Part shown: positions 35,991 to 48,349 of the stretch, in pieces
Layout: the number at the start of each line of letters is the position of its first letter
Position numbering within the stretch: position 1 is the stretch's first letter
Source: Protopterus annectens
Taxonomy: Eukaryota; Chordata; Ceratodontiformes; Protopteridae
NCBI RefSeq assembly: GCF_019279795.1
Contig: NC_056733.1
Span: 1,999,117,462 to 1,999,181,461 of the forward strand
Length of the DNA: 64,000 nucleotides
Direction of reading: 5' to 3'
Translations under genes and position numbers: made by a program
Notes under the pieces: generated by a model
The model's database searches: none
What the model saw: the letters and a program-made list of their open reading frames with translations, nothing else
What the model was told of the DNA's origin: nothing

Positions 35991-37715
35991 GTTACTAGCG
36001 AGTGATATTGCCAACATCCTGGCAAATAGGTTCAGTGCTAACTTTACCCTCCTCTCACCCCCTAAAGGGCCCATATCTATAAAGGAAGAATGCAGAGTCC
36101 CTGTAATCACAACTACACAGGTAAAAGCTGCACCCTCTAAAGCCAAAAACACAGCATCCTAGGCTGTGTTTTACACGAACTTCAGAACGAACTGGCTCCC
36201 CACCTAAGCACCATGTTCAGTCATAGCCTCACGTCAGGCTTTGTGCCCACTGAATGGCGCACAGCAATAGTTATCCCACTTCACAAAAGGGAGCCACCAC
36301 TGATCCTGGGAACTATTGCCCTATTAGCCTGACGAGCCTGGTCTGCAAGGCCATGGAACATGATCATCATTGAACTCATAAACAAAGATATTGGTAACCT
36401 CCAAACTCTGGACCCCACCTAGTTCAGGTTTGTGAAAGGCAGATCATGCCTCCTGAACCTGATCGACTTCTTTGAGGCAGTCACCAAAGTTGTAGACGAG
36501 GGTAAGGTGGTTCACAAAGCCTATCTTGACCTTGCCAAGGCTTTTGACACCATCTCCCGTTCTGGAATTATAGCTAAACTCACTAAACTAGGTATAAATC
36601 TCTACGTCACAATATGGGTTGCCAACTGGCTCACTGACAGAACCCACATTGTAAAAGTTGCAGACTCCAAATCTGACTTCAAACCAGTGACAAGTGGAGT
36701 ACTACAGGGTTCAGTCCTGGGACCGCTCCTGTTCGGTATCTACTTCTCTGAAGTACAGGCTAACACATAAGGCCTCTGGCTAACAAAGTCTGCAGACAAC
36801 TGCAAACTAGGGGCCATAGTAGAGTCCCCAAATGATGTGGACATCCTGCAGAAGGGCCTCACTGAGATGCCTGGTGTCAGAGCCATGACCTCAAGCTCAG
36901 TGCCAAAAAGTCCATTGTCATCCCCTTTGGTAAAAACTCTGTACCCATGAACTACCACATAGGTGGCAGTCTACTTAATGCCGAATGTGTGATGAGACCT
37001 TGGGACCCTGGTGGACAGTAGTCTCTCCTTTCATAATCACATTGCCACAGTAGTCAGGAAATCCTTCTACGTGGCACACCTCATCACAAAAGGTTTGTCA
37101 TAGAGGAAAAAAAAGGTCATTGTTCCCCTATACTCAACACTCATTAGACCCATTATAGAGTACAATGCCCTTTTGGAATGTACCCCACAAGACATCTGCA
37201 ACAGCTGGAAAGGCTACAGAAGTACCTCACAAAGAGGATTACTGGCCTCAAACTGATGCTCTACACTGACTGTCTCAAAAACTCTAGCTTTACACTGTAG
37301 CATATCGCCTACTCCAAGGGGATCTCTGCCTAACATATAACGCTATTTCAAACCCAGATCTTTTGGACATGCTACACCTAAAGAAATCCCAATCCCTCTG
37401 CATGCTCTAGGGACCTAAACCTTATCACCACAATAAACAGTACATGTTGGAGGGAAAAGATTCCTGTCCCAGAGACTTCCCATACTCTGGAACAAGCTAC
37501 CCAAGTATGTCAAGCAAAGTTCCTCATTAGCACTCTTCAAGAAAAATCTTGATGAGTGGATGGAAAATAGGAAATACACCCCGGGGATCACTTCTGTGGC
37601 TCTGCTCAACAGAAGCACAGGAAAATAACTTTCTTGGGTGGCAAAAGCCAGGGAACCTTGTTGACTAGGCTTACTTAGGCCCTTGGGCCAATAGCCTAGT
37701 ACCTACCTATGAAGA
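35990..37715 (+). mobile_element. CR1 LINE copy C inserted in the DIRS element (opposite strand)
   Basis: Plus-strand frames: IANILANRFSANFTLLSPPK (linker), broken RT N-terminus, then one open stretch (36432-36770) with AYLDLAKAFDTISRSGII, VANWLTDRTHIVKVADS and GSVLGPLLFGIYFSEVQANT. The catalytic FADD reads SADN. The 3' UTR ends near 37712 (gccaatagcctagtacctac), close to the end of copy A. It separates DIRS RNase H (37.74 kb) from the recombinase (35.99 kb), so it inserted between them. It is 5' truncated with several stops. Confidence 0.88.
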
Positions 37716-37734
37716 TTTTTTTTTTTGGGGGGGG

Positions 37735-38400
37735 TCTAGCTAAATCTTCTGCAATACTCTTGGAAGGAGAAGAAGAGGAGGGAAAGCATAAAAAAACCTT
37801 CCCTTCCAAGGAAAGGAAAGGGTGTCCATCTTTCAGGCCAGGTGGCACGGCTCTCTGGAACAGAAGAGAAAAAGCTGCCTGTTCAGAGGGGAGGCAAAAA
37901 GATCTTCTTGAGGAATATCCCACCAATGGACAATGTCCAGAAACACGTCTGTGTGAAGCATCCATCCGTGAGCCTGTGTTTTGGACCTGCTCAGTCTGCC
38001 ACAAGACTGCTCTGAAGGAATGTATACTGCCTGAAGAGATAACCGAGACACATCCCAAGCCTGAAGCTGCATCCTGCAGAGGAGGTAAGATTTCATGCCC
38101 CTTTGCTTGTTGATATACCACATCACCATAGTGTTGTCTGTGTACACCTTCAAAGAGCCCAGAGAGAACATGGGGTGAAAAGCTTGAAGGGCCAGAATCT
38201 GAGCCCTCATCTCTTTGATGTTGATATGGTCTAACTTCTGATGGGGAGGCCAAAGACTCAGAACTTTCCGGTGGCCAAGAGATTCCCCCGCCTCATGTTT
38301 GAGGCATTGGTGAACAGCTCTTGAGAAAGGACTGGAGACTGAAAGGATCAGCCTGGGTTGAGAGAGAACTTTCAAATCCACCATTCAAACTCCTTCTTGA
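37735..38400 (-). pseudogene. DIRS element C: RNase H domain
   Basis: A 183-codon minus frame (38384-37833) contains KLDHINIKEMRAQILALQAF (the Glu-containing motif), LKVYTDNTMVMWYINKQRG (Asp motif), RLSLQAVYIPSEQ and DLFASPLNRQLFLFCSREP. The Asp of the usual NxxAD motif is lost (SCGRLSR). The domain removes RNA from RNA-DNA hybrids during DIRS replication. It is followed directly by CR1 copy C. Confidence 0.85.
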
Positions 38401-39240
38401 AACAAGGAAGGAAAGGCACACTGAAATTCAGAGGGTGATGATGCTGCAACCAAACTGACTTGTGGTACCATTGAAGCTTCACATATGCAGTCTGGCAAGA
38501 GGAAGCATCGAAATAGAAGATGCCCTGAATCCCAGGGCCTGAAAAAAAACTCTGTGGCTGGCATGACAACTGGGAAGAAGCGACTAAGAGAAGGCTGTCA
38601 ACAACAATACCTGCGGAGGTGGCCAAGAGGCCAACATTGACACCATCTGAATCTTGCAGCCCAGATACACATGATCTTGAGGAGTCAGGATGGACTTTTG
38701 GAAGTTGATAGTAAACCCCAGACTTTGAAGAAGAGAGAGAGTGAACTGCAGATCCTGCAACAGTCAATTGGAAGAAGGCACCTGAAGCAACATGTTATCT
38801 AGCTAAGGAAAAATCTGGATGCCTTGGAGCCTGCAGAAGGCAATCACAGGAGCTAGGCATTTTGTGTATACCCATGGGGCAGTAGAGAGGCCAATGGACA
38901 AAGCAGGGAATTGAAAATGAGAGGAAGGCACAGAGCAATGTAAAAGCTTTGTGAAGAGAGGGTGAATAGGGATATGAAAGTAAGCATCTTTCAAATCCAA
39001 GGACACCAGAAAAGCCTGGGGTAAAAAAAGAAGAAATGGAGTTTGAAGAGTAAGTAGCCAAAAAGAAGGGATCTCGAAAAACACATTGAGCTGGGAAAGA
39101 TCCAAAATAGGTCTCCAAGTGCCCTTCTTCTAAGGAACCAGGAACATCCTGGAATAAAAACTCCATCCCATTTGAGAAGGGAGGCAGATTGAATGGTCCC
39201 TTGGTTCTACAGGGATCCTACAACCTGTGGGAAATTAGGA
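38400..39240 (-). pseudogene. DIRS element C: reverse transcriptase domain
   Basis: Minus frames include FLVSLDLKDAYFHIPIHPLF (motif A, with its Asp), GLSTAPWVYTKCLAPVIAF (motif B region) and IQIFP. The YLDD catalytic box reads stop-LDN (about 38810-38795), so both the Tyr and the second Asp are lost. Connecting sequence to RNase H runs through 38767-38372. Frame changes between 39105 and 38767 show long-term decay. Confidence 0.85.
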
Positions 39241-39289
39241 AGTTGCTGTAGAGAAGGTTGAGGAATCTTGGAGAAAAGAGGGAGAGAGT

Positions 39290-39959
39290 TCCATACATTC
39301 AGTACCCCCTGATGGATGACAGAAAGAACCCAAGAGTCTGAATTGATGAGACGCAAATCTGGAAGATAAAGGGAGAGCCATATGGGACAAAGGAACTTGA
39401 TCTAAAAGTGTGGGGGATGTAAAAGAGAAGCAGGCTTATCAGATAAAGGAGACTTCTGGGGCACAGAAATCTGAAAAGCCTTAGCAGAGGGGGCCCACCT
39501 CTCACCATTCCTGCCCTTAGAGGCCTGGAGGGGTTGCCTACAAACAAAAGCAGATCTAGAAGGATAATTCATCTGTAACCTAGGGATAGGAGAAATAAAA
39601 TGGTTAAGGTCTTGCAAGGCTTTGCCTTTCTCTTTAAGAGACTTAAAGTCAGCAGCAGTCCCAAAAAGATGAGAATTATCCACAGGACCATCCAACAACT
39701 TGGCCTTATTATTCTCAGGAAGAGACTGGAGATGAAGCTAAGAATAATGCCTTATAATGGACCCAAAAGCTGCAGCCCTAGATGAGGCATCAACAGCATC
39801 ATAGCTACACTTCGAGTGTCAAGTCACTTGAGAAGCAGAACCTTAAAAAAGATAAGGCAGTGGATTTGCCATCAGAATTAGGCAAGGTAGAGATAACCTG
39901 ACAAGCCTGGGCAAGCAAGGCCAGAGCATACCTGGTCATGTGGGTCTGCTAATTAATAG
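39290..39959 (-). pseudogene. DIRS element C: ORF1 (gag-like), C-terminal part
   Basis: The minus frame 39698-39402 reads MLDGPVDNSHLFGTAADFKS and FVCRQPLQASKGRNG; just upstream come QTHMTRYALALLAQACQ and LGSIIRHYS-type pieces. These are typical of the ORF1 C-terminus preceding DIRS RT. The coding sequence breaks at 39960, where the Penelope composite begins, and resumes at 48449 on the far side. Confidence 0.75.
39944..39959. repeat. Target-site duplication of the Penelope composite, left
   Basis: gtctgctaattaatag matches 48433-48448 with one mismatch. Joining the flanks across it leaves continuous DIRS ORF1 sense (…RAINYQTHMTRY…), which supports a true duplication. Confidence 0.8.
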
Positions 39960-40104
39960 GAAACCACAAGTGATGCAACCTATGTGAGTACGACAGCTGC
40001 AGGGTCCCAAAGGAAACAGTACACAAAACAAAAAAAGAGGACCAACATACAAGGCACCTTATAGTGATGTAAAATACTTTAATAAAAGTATTAGGTTCTT
40101 TGAA

Positions 40105-40154
40105 ACACAGACCGGTTTCAGCAAATACAATAGTCAGTGCCTTCTTCATTGTGT
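40105..40154 (-). ncRNA. Hammerhead ribozyme sequence, left arm (core mutated)
   Basis: Minus strand: stem I ACACA, core AUGAAGA where CUGANGA is required (C3 replaced by A), a stem-loop, GAAA, palindromic stem III ACCGGU (40116-40111), C at the cleavage position, stem I UGUGU. Same architecture as the right-arm copy, but the C3 change should abolish or strongly reduce cleavage. Confidence 0.65.
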
Positions 40155-40296
40155 AGATTTTATACAAAAAAGAACCTTTATATAAATTCATTAAGTCATG
40201 TGATTAATTACATATGTTCATTGAGACCTGGATTAAAGAGCCCACCAAGTTTAATAATCCATTTTTTCTCCATGGAGTTCAGTAAATCATGCCAAC

Positions 40297-43281
40297 CTAA
40301 TTTATTATTTTAGATCTCAAGATTTTATCTATAATGGTGAAACTAAAACATGCGTTGTGATGAATGAGAGAATGTTTATATAAGGCATTGGTTTCTCTCT
40401 TATTCTTGATGTCACTAAGATGCTCAGATATTCCAAGTTTCAAGGGTCTTGACGTTTGACCAACATAAAATGCAGGACAGGTGCACTTGGCCAAATAAAT
40501 TACCCAATCTGAGGAGCAGTTAGCAAAGAATTTGATGTTATATACTTCAGGGGTATTTTGGCTAGTAAAACTTTTAGTTTTGAGTAGTTTAGTACAATAA
40601 CTGCAGTGTCCGCAAGGAAAGCATCCAAATAGGGGTTCACCTGATAGTGTAGTTTGGATGGTATTGGTGGTTTTCACTTCAAAATGTTTGAAGTGATTAA
40701 AAAAAGCAGATAAATTTTTACCTTTACGGAAAGAAAATGAACATCTATCACCAAGAATATCATGAAGTTTAGGTTCACATGTTAATATGTTCCAATTGTG
40801 TTAAACAATATTAATGAGTGTATTAGTGTTACGTCCATATGTGGTGATAAGTCTGAGTGGTTTGGAATTGGATTAGTTCCTGGTTCTATAGAGAAGGAGA
40901 TCTGCACGTTTCATCTCGTCAACAGTGTGTTTGGTATGTAGTAACTGGCCCATTTTGTAGCCACGATCATGAAATCTGTGTACTAGATCATCCCTGAAGT
41001 GTGTGTAAGTGTGTTGATCAGAACAAATGCGTTTAATATGCATAAACTGTGATTTGGGAATGTTTTTGCAAATGTGGGGGGGGGTGAAAGCTGGTGGCAT
41101 GGAGTAGTGAATTGTTTTCAGGGAATTTACAATGGATTTCTGTTGTCAGCGTATGGTCAGATGCACAGCAAACCAAAACATCTAAAAAATAATTCTATTT
41201 TTATCATAGCTGACAGAAAATTCGATTCCCCATTTATTTTCATTGAAATAAGTGATAAATTCCAAAAGATATTCACTATCAGCCCTCCATACCAACCAGC
41301 AATCATCCAAATATCTACACCAAATGTCCATTTCTTCAATGTAAATATTGTGAGAATTGTCATAAATGACCTGTTCTTCGAAGTAAACCTTGAACAAATC
41401 CGCATATATGGGGGCAAAGGAAGCCCTCATAGCTGTCCCCTTAGTTTGCAAATAACATTTACCTTTATAAAAGAACACATTCTTAGTCAGTACATGTTCT
41501 GTCAAACACAACAAAAGAAAGAGTGTTAAAACCTGGCTTATATAGTTCCGTCTTGTTAAGCCAATATTCCAACGCCTCCAAACCAGCCCAGTGCGGTATA
41601 TTGGTGTATAATGATTTTACATCTAATGTGCAGAGTAACCAATCTGGCTCAAGCTGTGTGTCGGAAATGATCTGAAGGATTTCAGTCGTGTCCCTGATCC
41701 TTGCCCGGACACATTGTAAAAGCGGCTGTAAATATTTGGTTAGAAACAGAGATAATGGTTCTGTTAATGAGTTTTTACCAGAAACAATAGGTCTACCTGG
41801 AGGATTCTGAAGATCCTTGTGTATTTTAGGTAGAAAATATATGTACGGTGGGCAAGGATTGGAAATGGTGAGTTGAAACTTGGTATTTTTGGTGATGATC
41901 CCCTCTTCAACAGCTGAAATGAGAAAAATCAATCTGTTTAAAGACTGGTGTTGGATCAATGGTTAGTTCAGAATAATATTGTGCATTTGATAATTGATTA
42001 AATGCTTCATGGTCATATTGGGATAAATCCTGAACAACTATTGAACCCTCTTTGTCAGCACCAAAAATAACCAAATTATGGTTATTAGCTAGTTTAGTGA
42101 TGTTATCCATACAAGTTTTGGATACATTATTTGGTAAAGGTGGGGCTGACCTAAACTGAAAATGAAGGTCTTTAATCATGACTTGTTGAAACATAGAAAC
42201 ATGATGATTCATGGGTGGCATGAAGGAAGATCTGTGATATTTGAATTCATCAGAGATCTTTGATGATTGTTGTTCCTGAAAAAATAGTTTGAGGTTAAGA
42301 ATCCTACAAAATGAAGTAATATCATGAACAAAACTTTCTTCTGAAACAAAAAAAAACAGGAATAAATGATAATCCTTTATTAAGAATTTCAATTTCGGAG
42401 GAGGAAAGGACATGTGATGAAATGTTAGTAATGTTTACATTTGTTACTTTGTCACAAACATCTGTAGTAGAGTTTCCATATTGTCCACATCTTTTATGTT
42501 TTCTGCCCCCCCTCCTCCTATGTGCAAATCCTGCATGGTTGTGAAATTCCTTCTTTTTAATGCTGGTGAGCCTGTGGCACCCCCAGAATCAGTATCTAAC
42601 CCGAAGAAGAGTAATCATCAGCTGAAGTATCAGTATTATGAGGTGTAACTTTTTTAAGAATGGATTTGGTCCGTTTCCTTTTAGGATTGGTCCAATTTTG
42701 GGCAATAAATCAGACATGTTTTGCTTTGTTTTCAAAATTAAAAGGATCACCTTTGGTATAGTCATCTAAGTCTCTTTGAAACTTTTTCCTTTTCCTTTCT
42801 TTTAACTGGGATTCCAATGTGAGTAATTCCTTACTCAAATTTTTAATACTATTTGCATATATGGTCTGTCCCTCAAATTGCTTAGCCTTGCCACTAAGTG
42901 AGGTGGTGGATGAAATTTCCTGTTCAATGATTCTATTATGGTAGCCAATATTTCAACAAATTTGAGAGATGTTTCTTGTTGAACCTCACTCCATTGTTTA
43001 AGTAAAAGATCATCAGGGCTATTTACCAATGGTTGTGTGCGTATCCTTAAACCACGTGGGGTAATTCCTTTAAGTAAATAGGCACGGAAAAGCTTATAAT
43101 GCCAAATGTTATTTTGCAAAGATCTCGTATGTTTATTTAAGTTTGAAAAAATATTTTCACAACTGTCATTATTGGCCGCAACACCAAGATCATCCAACCT
43201 TTCACCAAGTGGGCCTATACCAAAAACAGAAAGATCATCTCTGTCAGAGGATAGACCTATAAGCAAATGATGCAATTCCAT
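40297..43281 (-). pseudogene. Penelope-like RT/GIY-YIG polyprotein, left arm
   Basis: Starting at MELHHLLIGLSSDRDDLS (43281), frames follow in order. N-terminal region to DDLLLKQWSEVQQETS, where the right arm has a stop instead of Q. Region with GADKEGSIVVQDLSQYDHEA (about 42075). RT motif A LCTLDVKSLYTNIPHW (41640-41590), motif B TKGTAMRASFAPIYADL, motif C RYLDDCW (YxDD intact). Zn-binding-like CGHCSYCTKLL (about 40610). GIY-YIG endonuclease VIYLAKCTCPAFYVGQTSRP (40505-40445) ending at about 40297. Several frameshifts separate these, so the copy is inactive. The endonuclease type and CxxCxxC linker identify a Penelope-like element with endonuclease. Confidence 0.9.
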
Positions 43282-43893
43282 GGTGCACCGTGGAAATAAA
43301 GATGGTTAAGAAGCAACAAAAAATTCACTAGTGAACAAATACCAGGTATAAAACTGGACAAGATATTTGGGTTGTATAAATATCAAAAAAAATCCTGATA
43401 AGTGACCTTGGCCGGTTCAAAATTGGATCAATAAGCAATAAACCTATGATGATGGAATATATAAAAATCCCACCGAAAAAAATCAGTGGACATAGATTAG
43501 GTCCTTTGCCAATCCTTATTTGAACCAATAAGCGTAGCTTCAATAGGTCAATTGATGACTTAATTCCCAATGTAAAAAATAGGGTGGAATTGGTGCAGTA
43601 GACAAAATGACAGAAGCCAAGACTAAAAAAGTTTAAAATTTTGGCTTAGATAAGCTTTCAATAGAGCCTAGAACAATAGGTGAACAACCAAACATGAAAA
43701 TGACTATAAAAGTGCACAGAACCTGATAACAATGTGGCAAAAATACCAAATATCTACTTGTCTACTATTAAGTGCACATTATAATGTAATGAAATAGACT
43801 TATATAGCCATAAAAATGATCAAAAGACAATCTACCTATAGTAAAGTTGAAATTATTATCAGATGCTCAAAAGGAGCATCCAAGGTAGTATAT

Positions 43894-44543
43894 GTATAGT
43901 GTTTTTGTTAGTTGATTTGTTGTTTGTTTAGATAGTTTTCACATTTATTATGCAATCTATTTTGCCGATTGTTGTGTGCATCATTAGGGACATTTTTGAT
44001 GTTGAACATTACAAACATATAATTATGTCACCTAAATTTCACTTGTATATGGTGATTTTCCATTTCTTAGGGATTATAGCCTAAACATTAAGGTTTTTCA
44101 GACCTTTGGTCACATCAATCACAATTTTAGTGTGAGGATTCACCGTTTTGAATGATTTGAACTGTTTGGGCTTAAGTAACAATATTAGTGATTATACACT
44201 AACTAACAACAGTTAGTTCACCTACATTCTATACATAAGTGTGATTTATGCTTCTTATTGCTCACCTTTATCACATGATTTTGTCAGATAGTGATTGTTG
44301 GACCAATTTTTTGGTTCACTCATATCTATATGTTGGGAATAATCTATGTCCTATATGATATAATATGCAAGCAATATTATATGTGTTTTCACTATACATA
44401 TAATCTTGATTTTTCTATTTTTAACACTCATTTTATTCAGGGCTGATTTACTGTTCAATGATTCTACACCACCAATTGAGATTTAATACAGCCACTATAA
44501 ATATTTATTCACTATTTGTATTTGATATACATCACTGGCATGG
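43894..44543. other. Single-copy centre of the Penelope palindrome
   Basis: 650 bp of AT-rich sequence between the arms with no visible internal palindrome, no ORF and no hammerhead core. It could be additional 5' sequence of one copy or filler captured when the inverted pair formed. Confidence 0.6.
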
Positions 44544-45178
44544 ATATACTACCTTGGATGCTCCTTTTGAGCATCTGATAATAATTTCAACTTTACTATA
44601 GGTAGATTGTCTTTTGATCATTTTTATGGCTATATGTCTATTTCATTACATTATCATGTGCACTTAATGGTATACAAGTAGATATTTGGTATTTTTGCCA
44701 CATTGTATCAGGTTCTGTGTACTTTTATAGTCATGCTCATGTTTGGTTGTTAAGCTATTGTTCTAGGCTCTATTGAAAGCTCATCTAAGCCAAAATTTAA
44801 AACTTTTTTAGTCTTGGCTTCTGTCATTTTGTCTACTGCACCAATTCCACCCTATTTTTTACATTGGGAATTAAGTCATCAATTGACCTATTGAAGCTAC
44901 GGACCTAGGGCTTATTGGTTCAAATAAGGACCAGCAAAGGACCTAATCTATGTCCACTGATTTTTTCGGTGGGATTTTTATATATATTTGAGATATTTTA
45001 TATATTCCATCGTCATAGGTTTATTGCTTATTGATCCAATCTTGAACCAGCTAAGGTCACTTATCAGGATCTTTTGATATTTATACAACCCAAATATCTT
45101 GTCCAGTTTTATACCTGGTATTTGTTCACTCATGAATTTTTTGTTGCTTCTTAAGCGTCTTTATTTCCAAGGTGCACC

Positions 45179-48100
45179 ATGGAATTGCATCATTTGCTTA
45201 TAGGTCTATCTTCTGACAGAGATGATCTTTCTGTTTTTGGTATAGGTCCACTTGGTGAAAGGTTGGATGATCTTGGTGTTGCGGCCAATAATGACAGTTG
45301 TGAAAATATTTTTTCAAACTTAAATAAACATATGAGATCTTTGCAAAATAACGTTTGGCATTATAAGCTTTTCCGTGCCTATTTACTTAAAGGAATTACC
45401 CCACGTGGTTTAAGGATATGCACACAACCATTGGTAAATACACCTGATGATCTTTTACTTAAATAATGGAGTGAGGTTCAACAAGAAACATCTCTCAAAT
45501 TTGTTGAAATATTGGCTAACTACCATAATAGAATAATTGAACAGGAAATTTCATCCATCACCTCACTTAGTGGCAAGGATAAGCAATTTGAGGGACAGAC
45601 CATATATACAAATAGTATTAAAAATTTGAGTAAGGAATTACTCACATTGGAATCCCAGTTAAAAGAAAGGAAAAGGGAAAAGTTTCAAAGAGACTTAGAT
45701 GACTATACCAAAGGTGATCCTTTTAATTTTGAAAACAAAGCAAAACATGTCCGATTTATTGCCCAAAATCGGACCAGTCCTAAAAGGAAATGGACCAAAT
45801 CCATTCTTAAAAAAGTTACACCTCATAATACTGATACTTTAGTTGATGATTACTCTTCTTCGGGTTTAGATACTGATTCTGGGGGTGCCACAGGCTCACC
45901 AGCATTAAAAAAAAGGAATTCCACAACCACGCAGGGTTTACACATAGGAGGAGGGGGGGCAGAAAACAGATGTGAACAATATGGAAACTCTACTACAGAT
46001 GTTTGTGACAAAGTAACAAATGTAAACATTACTAACATTTCATCACATGTCCTTTCCTCCTCCAAAATTGAAATTCTTAATAAAGGATTATCATTTATTC
46101 CTGTTTTTTTGTTTGAGAAGAAAGTTTTGTTCATGATATTACTTCATTTTGTAGGATTCATAACCTCAAACTATTTTTTCAGGAACAACAATCATCAAAG
46201 ATCTCTGATGAATTCAAATATCACAGATCTTCCGTCATGCCACCCATGAATCATCATGTTTGTATGTTTCAACAAGCCATGATTAAAGACCTTCATTTTC
46301 AATTTAGGTCAGCCCCACCTTTACCAAATAATGTATCCAAAACTTGTATGGATAACATCACTAAACTAGAATTTGGTTATTATTGGTGCTGACAAAGGGT
46401 GTTCAATAGTTTTTCAGGATTTATCCCAATATGACCATGAAGCATTTAATCAATTATCAAATGCACGATATTATTCTGAACTATCCATTGATCCAACACC
46501 AGTCTTTAAACAACAGATTGATTCTTTTCTCATTTCAGCTGTTGAAGAGGGGATCATCACCAAAAATACCAAGTTTCAACTCACCATTTCCAATCCTTGC
46601 CCACAGTACATATATTTTCTACCTAAAATACACAAGGATCTTCAGAATCCTCCAGGTAGACCTATTGTTTCTGGTAAAAACTCATTAATGGAACCATTAT
46701 CTCTGTTTCTAACCAAATATTTACAGCCGCTTTTACAATGTGTCCGAGCAAGGATCAGGGACACGACTGAATTCCTTCAGATCATTTCCGACACACAGCT
46801 TGAGCCAGATTGGTTACTCTGCACATTAGATGTAAAATCATTATACACCAATATACCGCACTGGGCTGGTTTGGAGGCGTTGGAATATTGGCTTAACATG
46901 ACAGAACTATATAAGCCAGGTTTTAACACTCTTTCTTTTGTTGTGTTTGACAGAACATGTACTGACTAAGAATGTGTTCTTTTATAAAGGTAAATGTTAT
47001 TTGCAAACTAAGGGAACAGCTATGGGGGCTTCCTTTGCCCCCATATATGCGGATTAGGTCATGGCTTACTTCGAAGAACAGGTCATTTATGACAATTCTC
47101 ACAATATTTACATTGAAGAAATGGACATTTGGCGTATATATTTGGATGATTGATGGTTGGTATGGAGGGCTGATAGTGAATATCTTTTGGAATTTATCAC
47201 TTATTTGAATGAAAATAAATGGGGAATCGAATTTTCTGTCAGCTATGATAAAAATAAAATTATTTTTTAGATGTTTTGGTTTGCCGTGCATCTGACCATA
47301 CGCTGATAACAGAAATTCATTGTAAATTCCCTGAAAACAATTCACTACTCCATGCCACCAGCTTTCACCCCCCCCCCACATTTGCAAAAACATTCCCAAA
47401 TCACAGTTTATGCATATTAAACACATTTGTTCTGATCAACACACTTACACATGCTTCAGGGATGATCTAGTACACAGATTTCATGATCGTGGCTACAAAA
47501 TGGGCCAGTTACTACATACTAAACACACTGTTGACAAGATGAAACGTGCAGATCTCCTTCTCTATAGAACCAGGAACAAATCCAATTCCGAACCACTGAG
47601 ACATATCACCACATATGGACTTAACACTAATGCACTCATTAATATTGTTCAACACAATTGGAACATATTAACATGTGAACCTAAACTTCATGATATTCTT
47701 GGTGATAGATGTTCATTTTCTTTCTGTAAAGGGAAAAATTTATCTGCTTTTTTTAATCACTTCAAACATTCTGAAGTGAAAACCACCAATACCATCCAAA
47801 CTACACTATCAGGTGAACCCCTATTTGGATGCTTTCCTTGCGGACACTGCAGTTATTGTACTAAACTACTCAAAACTAAAAGTTTTACTAGCCAAAATAC
47901 CCCTGAAGTATATAACATCAATTCTTTGCTAACTGCTCCTCAGATTGGGTAATTTATTTGGCCAAGTGCACCTGTCCTGCATTTTACGTTGGTCAAACGT
48001 CAAGACCCTTGAAACTTCGAATATCTGAGCATCTTGGTGACATCAAGAATAAGAGAGAAACCAATGCCTTATAAACATTCTCTCATTCATTACAATGCAT

Positions 48101-48240
48101 GTTTTAGTTTCACCATTATAGATAAAATCTTGAGATCTAGAAATAATAAATTAGGTTGGCATGATTTACTGAACTCCATGGAGAAAAAATGGATCATTAA
48201 ACTTGGTGGGCTCTTTAAGCCAGGTCTCAATGAACATATG
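45179..48240 (+). pseudogene. Penelope-like RT/GIY-YIG polyprotein, right arm
   Basis: The ORF starts MELHHLLIGLSSDRDDLS at 45179 and meets a TAA after DDLLLK (45464-45466), where the left arm has CAA. It continues 45512-46249 (LTLESQLKERKREKFQRDLD, a charged, probably helical segment). It then continues 46373-46969 (GADKGCSIVFQDLSQ, LLCTLDVKSLYTNIPHW motif A). Motif B TKGTAMGASFAPIYAD (47004 region), motif C YLDD followed by a stop. CGHCSYCTKLL at about 47840. The GIY-YIG part (VIYLAKCTCPAFYVGQTS) begins at about 47948 in a shifted frame. Its mutations differ from the left arm's, so the arms decayed independently after they formed. Confidence 0.9.
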
Positions 48241-48299
48241 TAATTAATCACATGACTTAATGAATTATTTATATAAAGGTTCTTTTTTGTATGAAATCT

Positions 48300-48349
48300 A
48301 CACACTGAAGAAGGCTCTGACTATTGTATTTGCTGAAACCGGTCTGTGT
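48300..48349 (+). ncRNA. Hammerhead ribozyme with palindromic stem III (Penelope-like element 1)
   Basis: Elements in order: ACACA (48300-48304), CTGAAGA matching the CUGANGA core (48305-48311), stem-loop II from AGGC (48312) to GCT (48332-48334), GAAA (48335-48338), ACCGGT palindrome (48338-48343), C at the cleavage site (48344), TGTGT (48345-48349) complementary to ACACA. All invariant core positions I can check are present. Hammerheads in Penelope-like elements are established knowledge and typically have very short stem III with self-complementary ends, thought to act as dimers; ACCGGU fits that. Activity is not shown. Confidence 0.75.

Larger units (their letters stand above)
40023..43893 (-). 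mobile_element. Penelope-like element 1, left arm (minus strand)
   Basis: This is one arm of the inverted pair. It contains, from its 5' side (right) to its 3' side (left), 5' noncoding sequence, the broken polyprotein gene (43281-40297), an AT-rich 3' region and the hammerhead-type sequence at 40105-40154. It ends at gaggaccaacatacaaggca (plus orientation). Confidence 0.88.

Noticed and set aside
37709..38113. 134-codon plus-strand open frame
   Set aside because: It is antisense to the DIRS RNase H domain, which has clear motifs on the minus strand.
41074..41529. 151-codon plus-strand open frame (and its mirror at 46923-47426 minus)
   Set aside because: Antisense to the Penelope RT. It occurs in both arms only because the arms are inverted copies.
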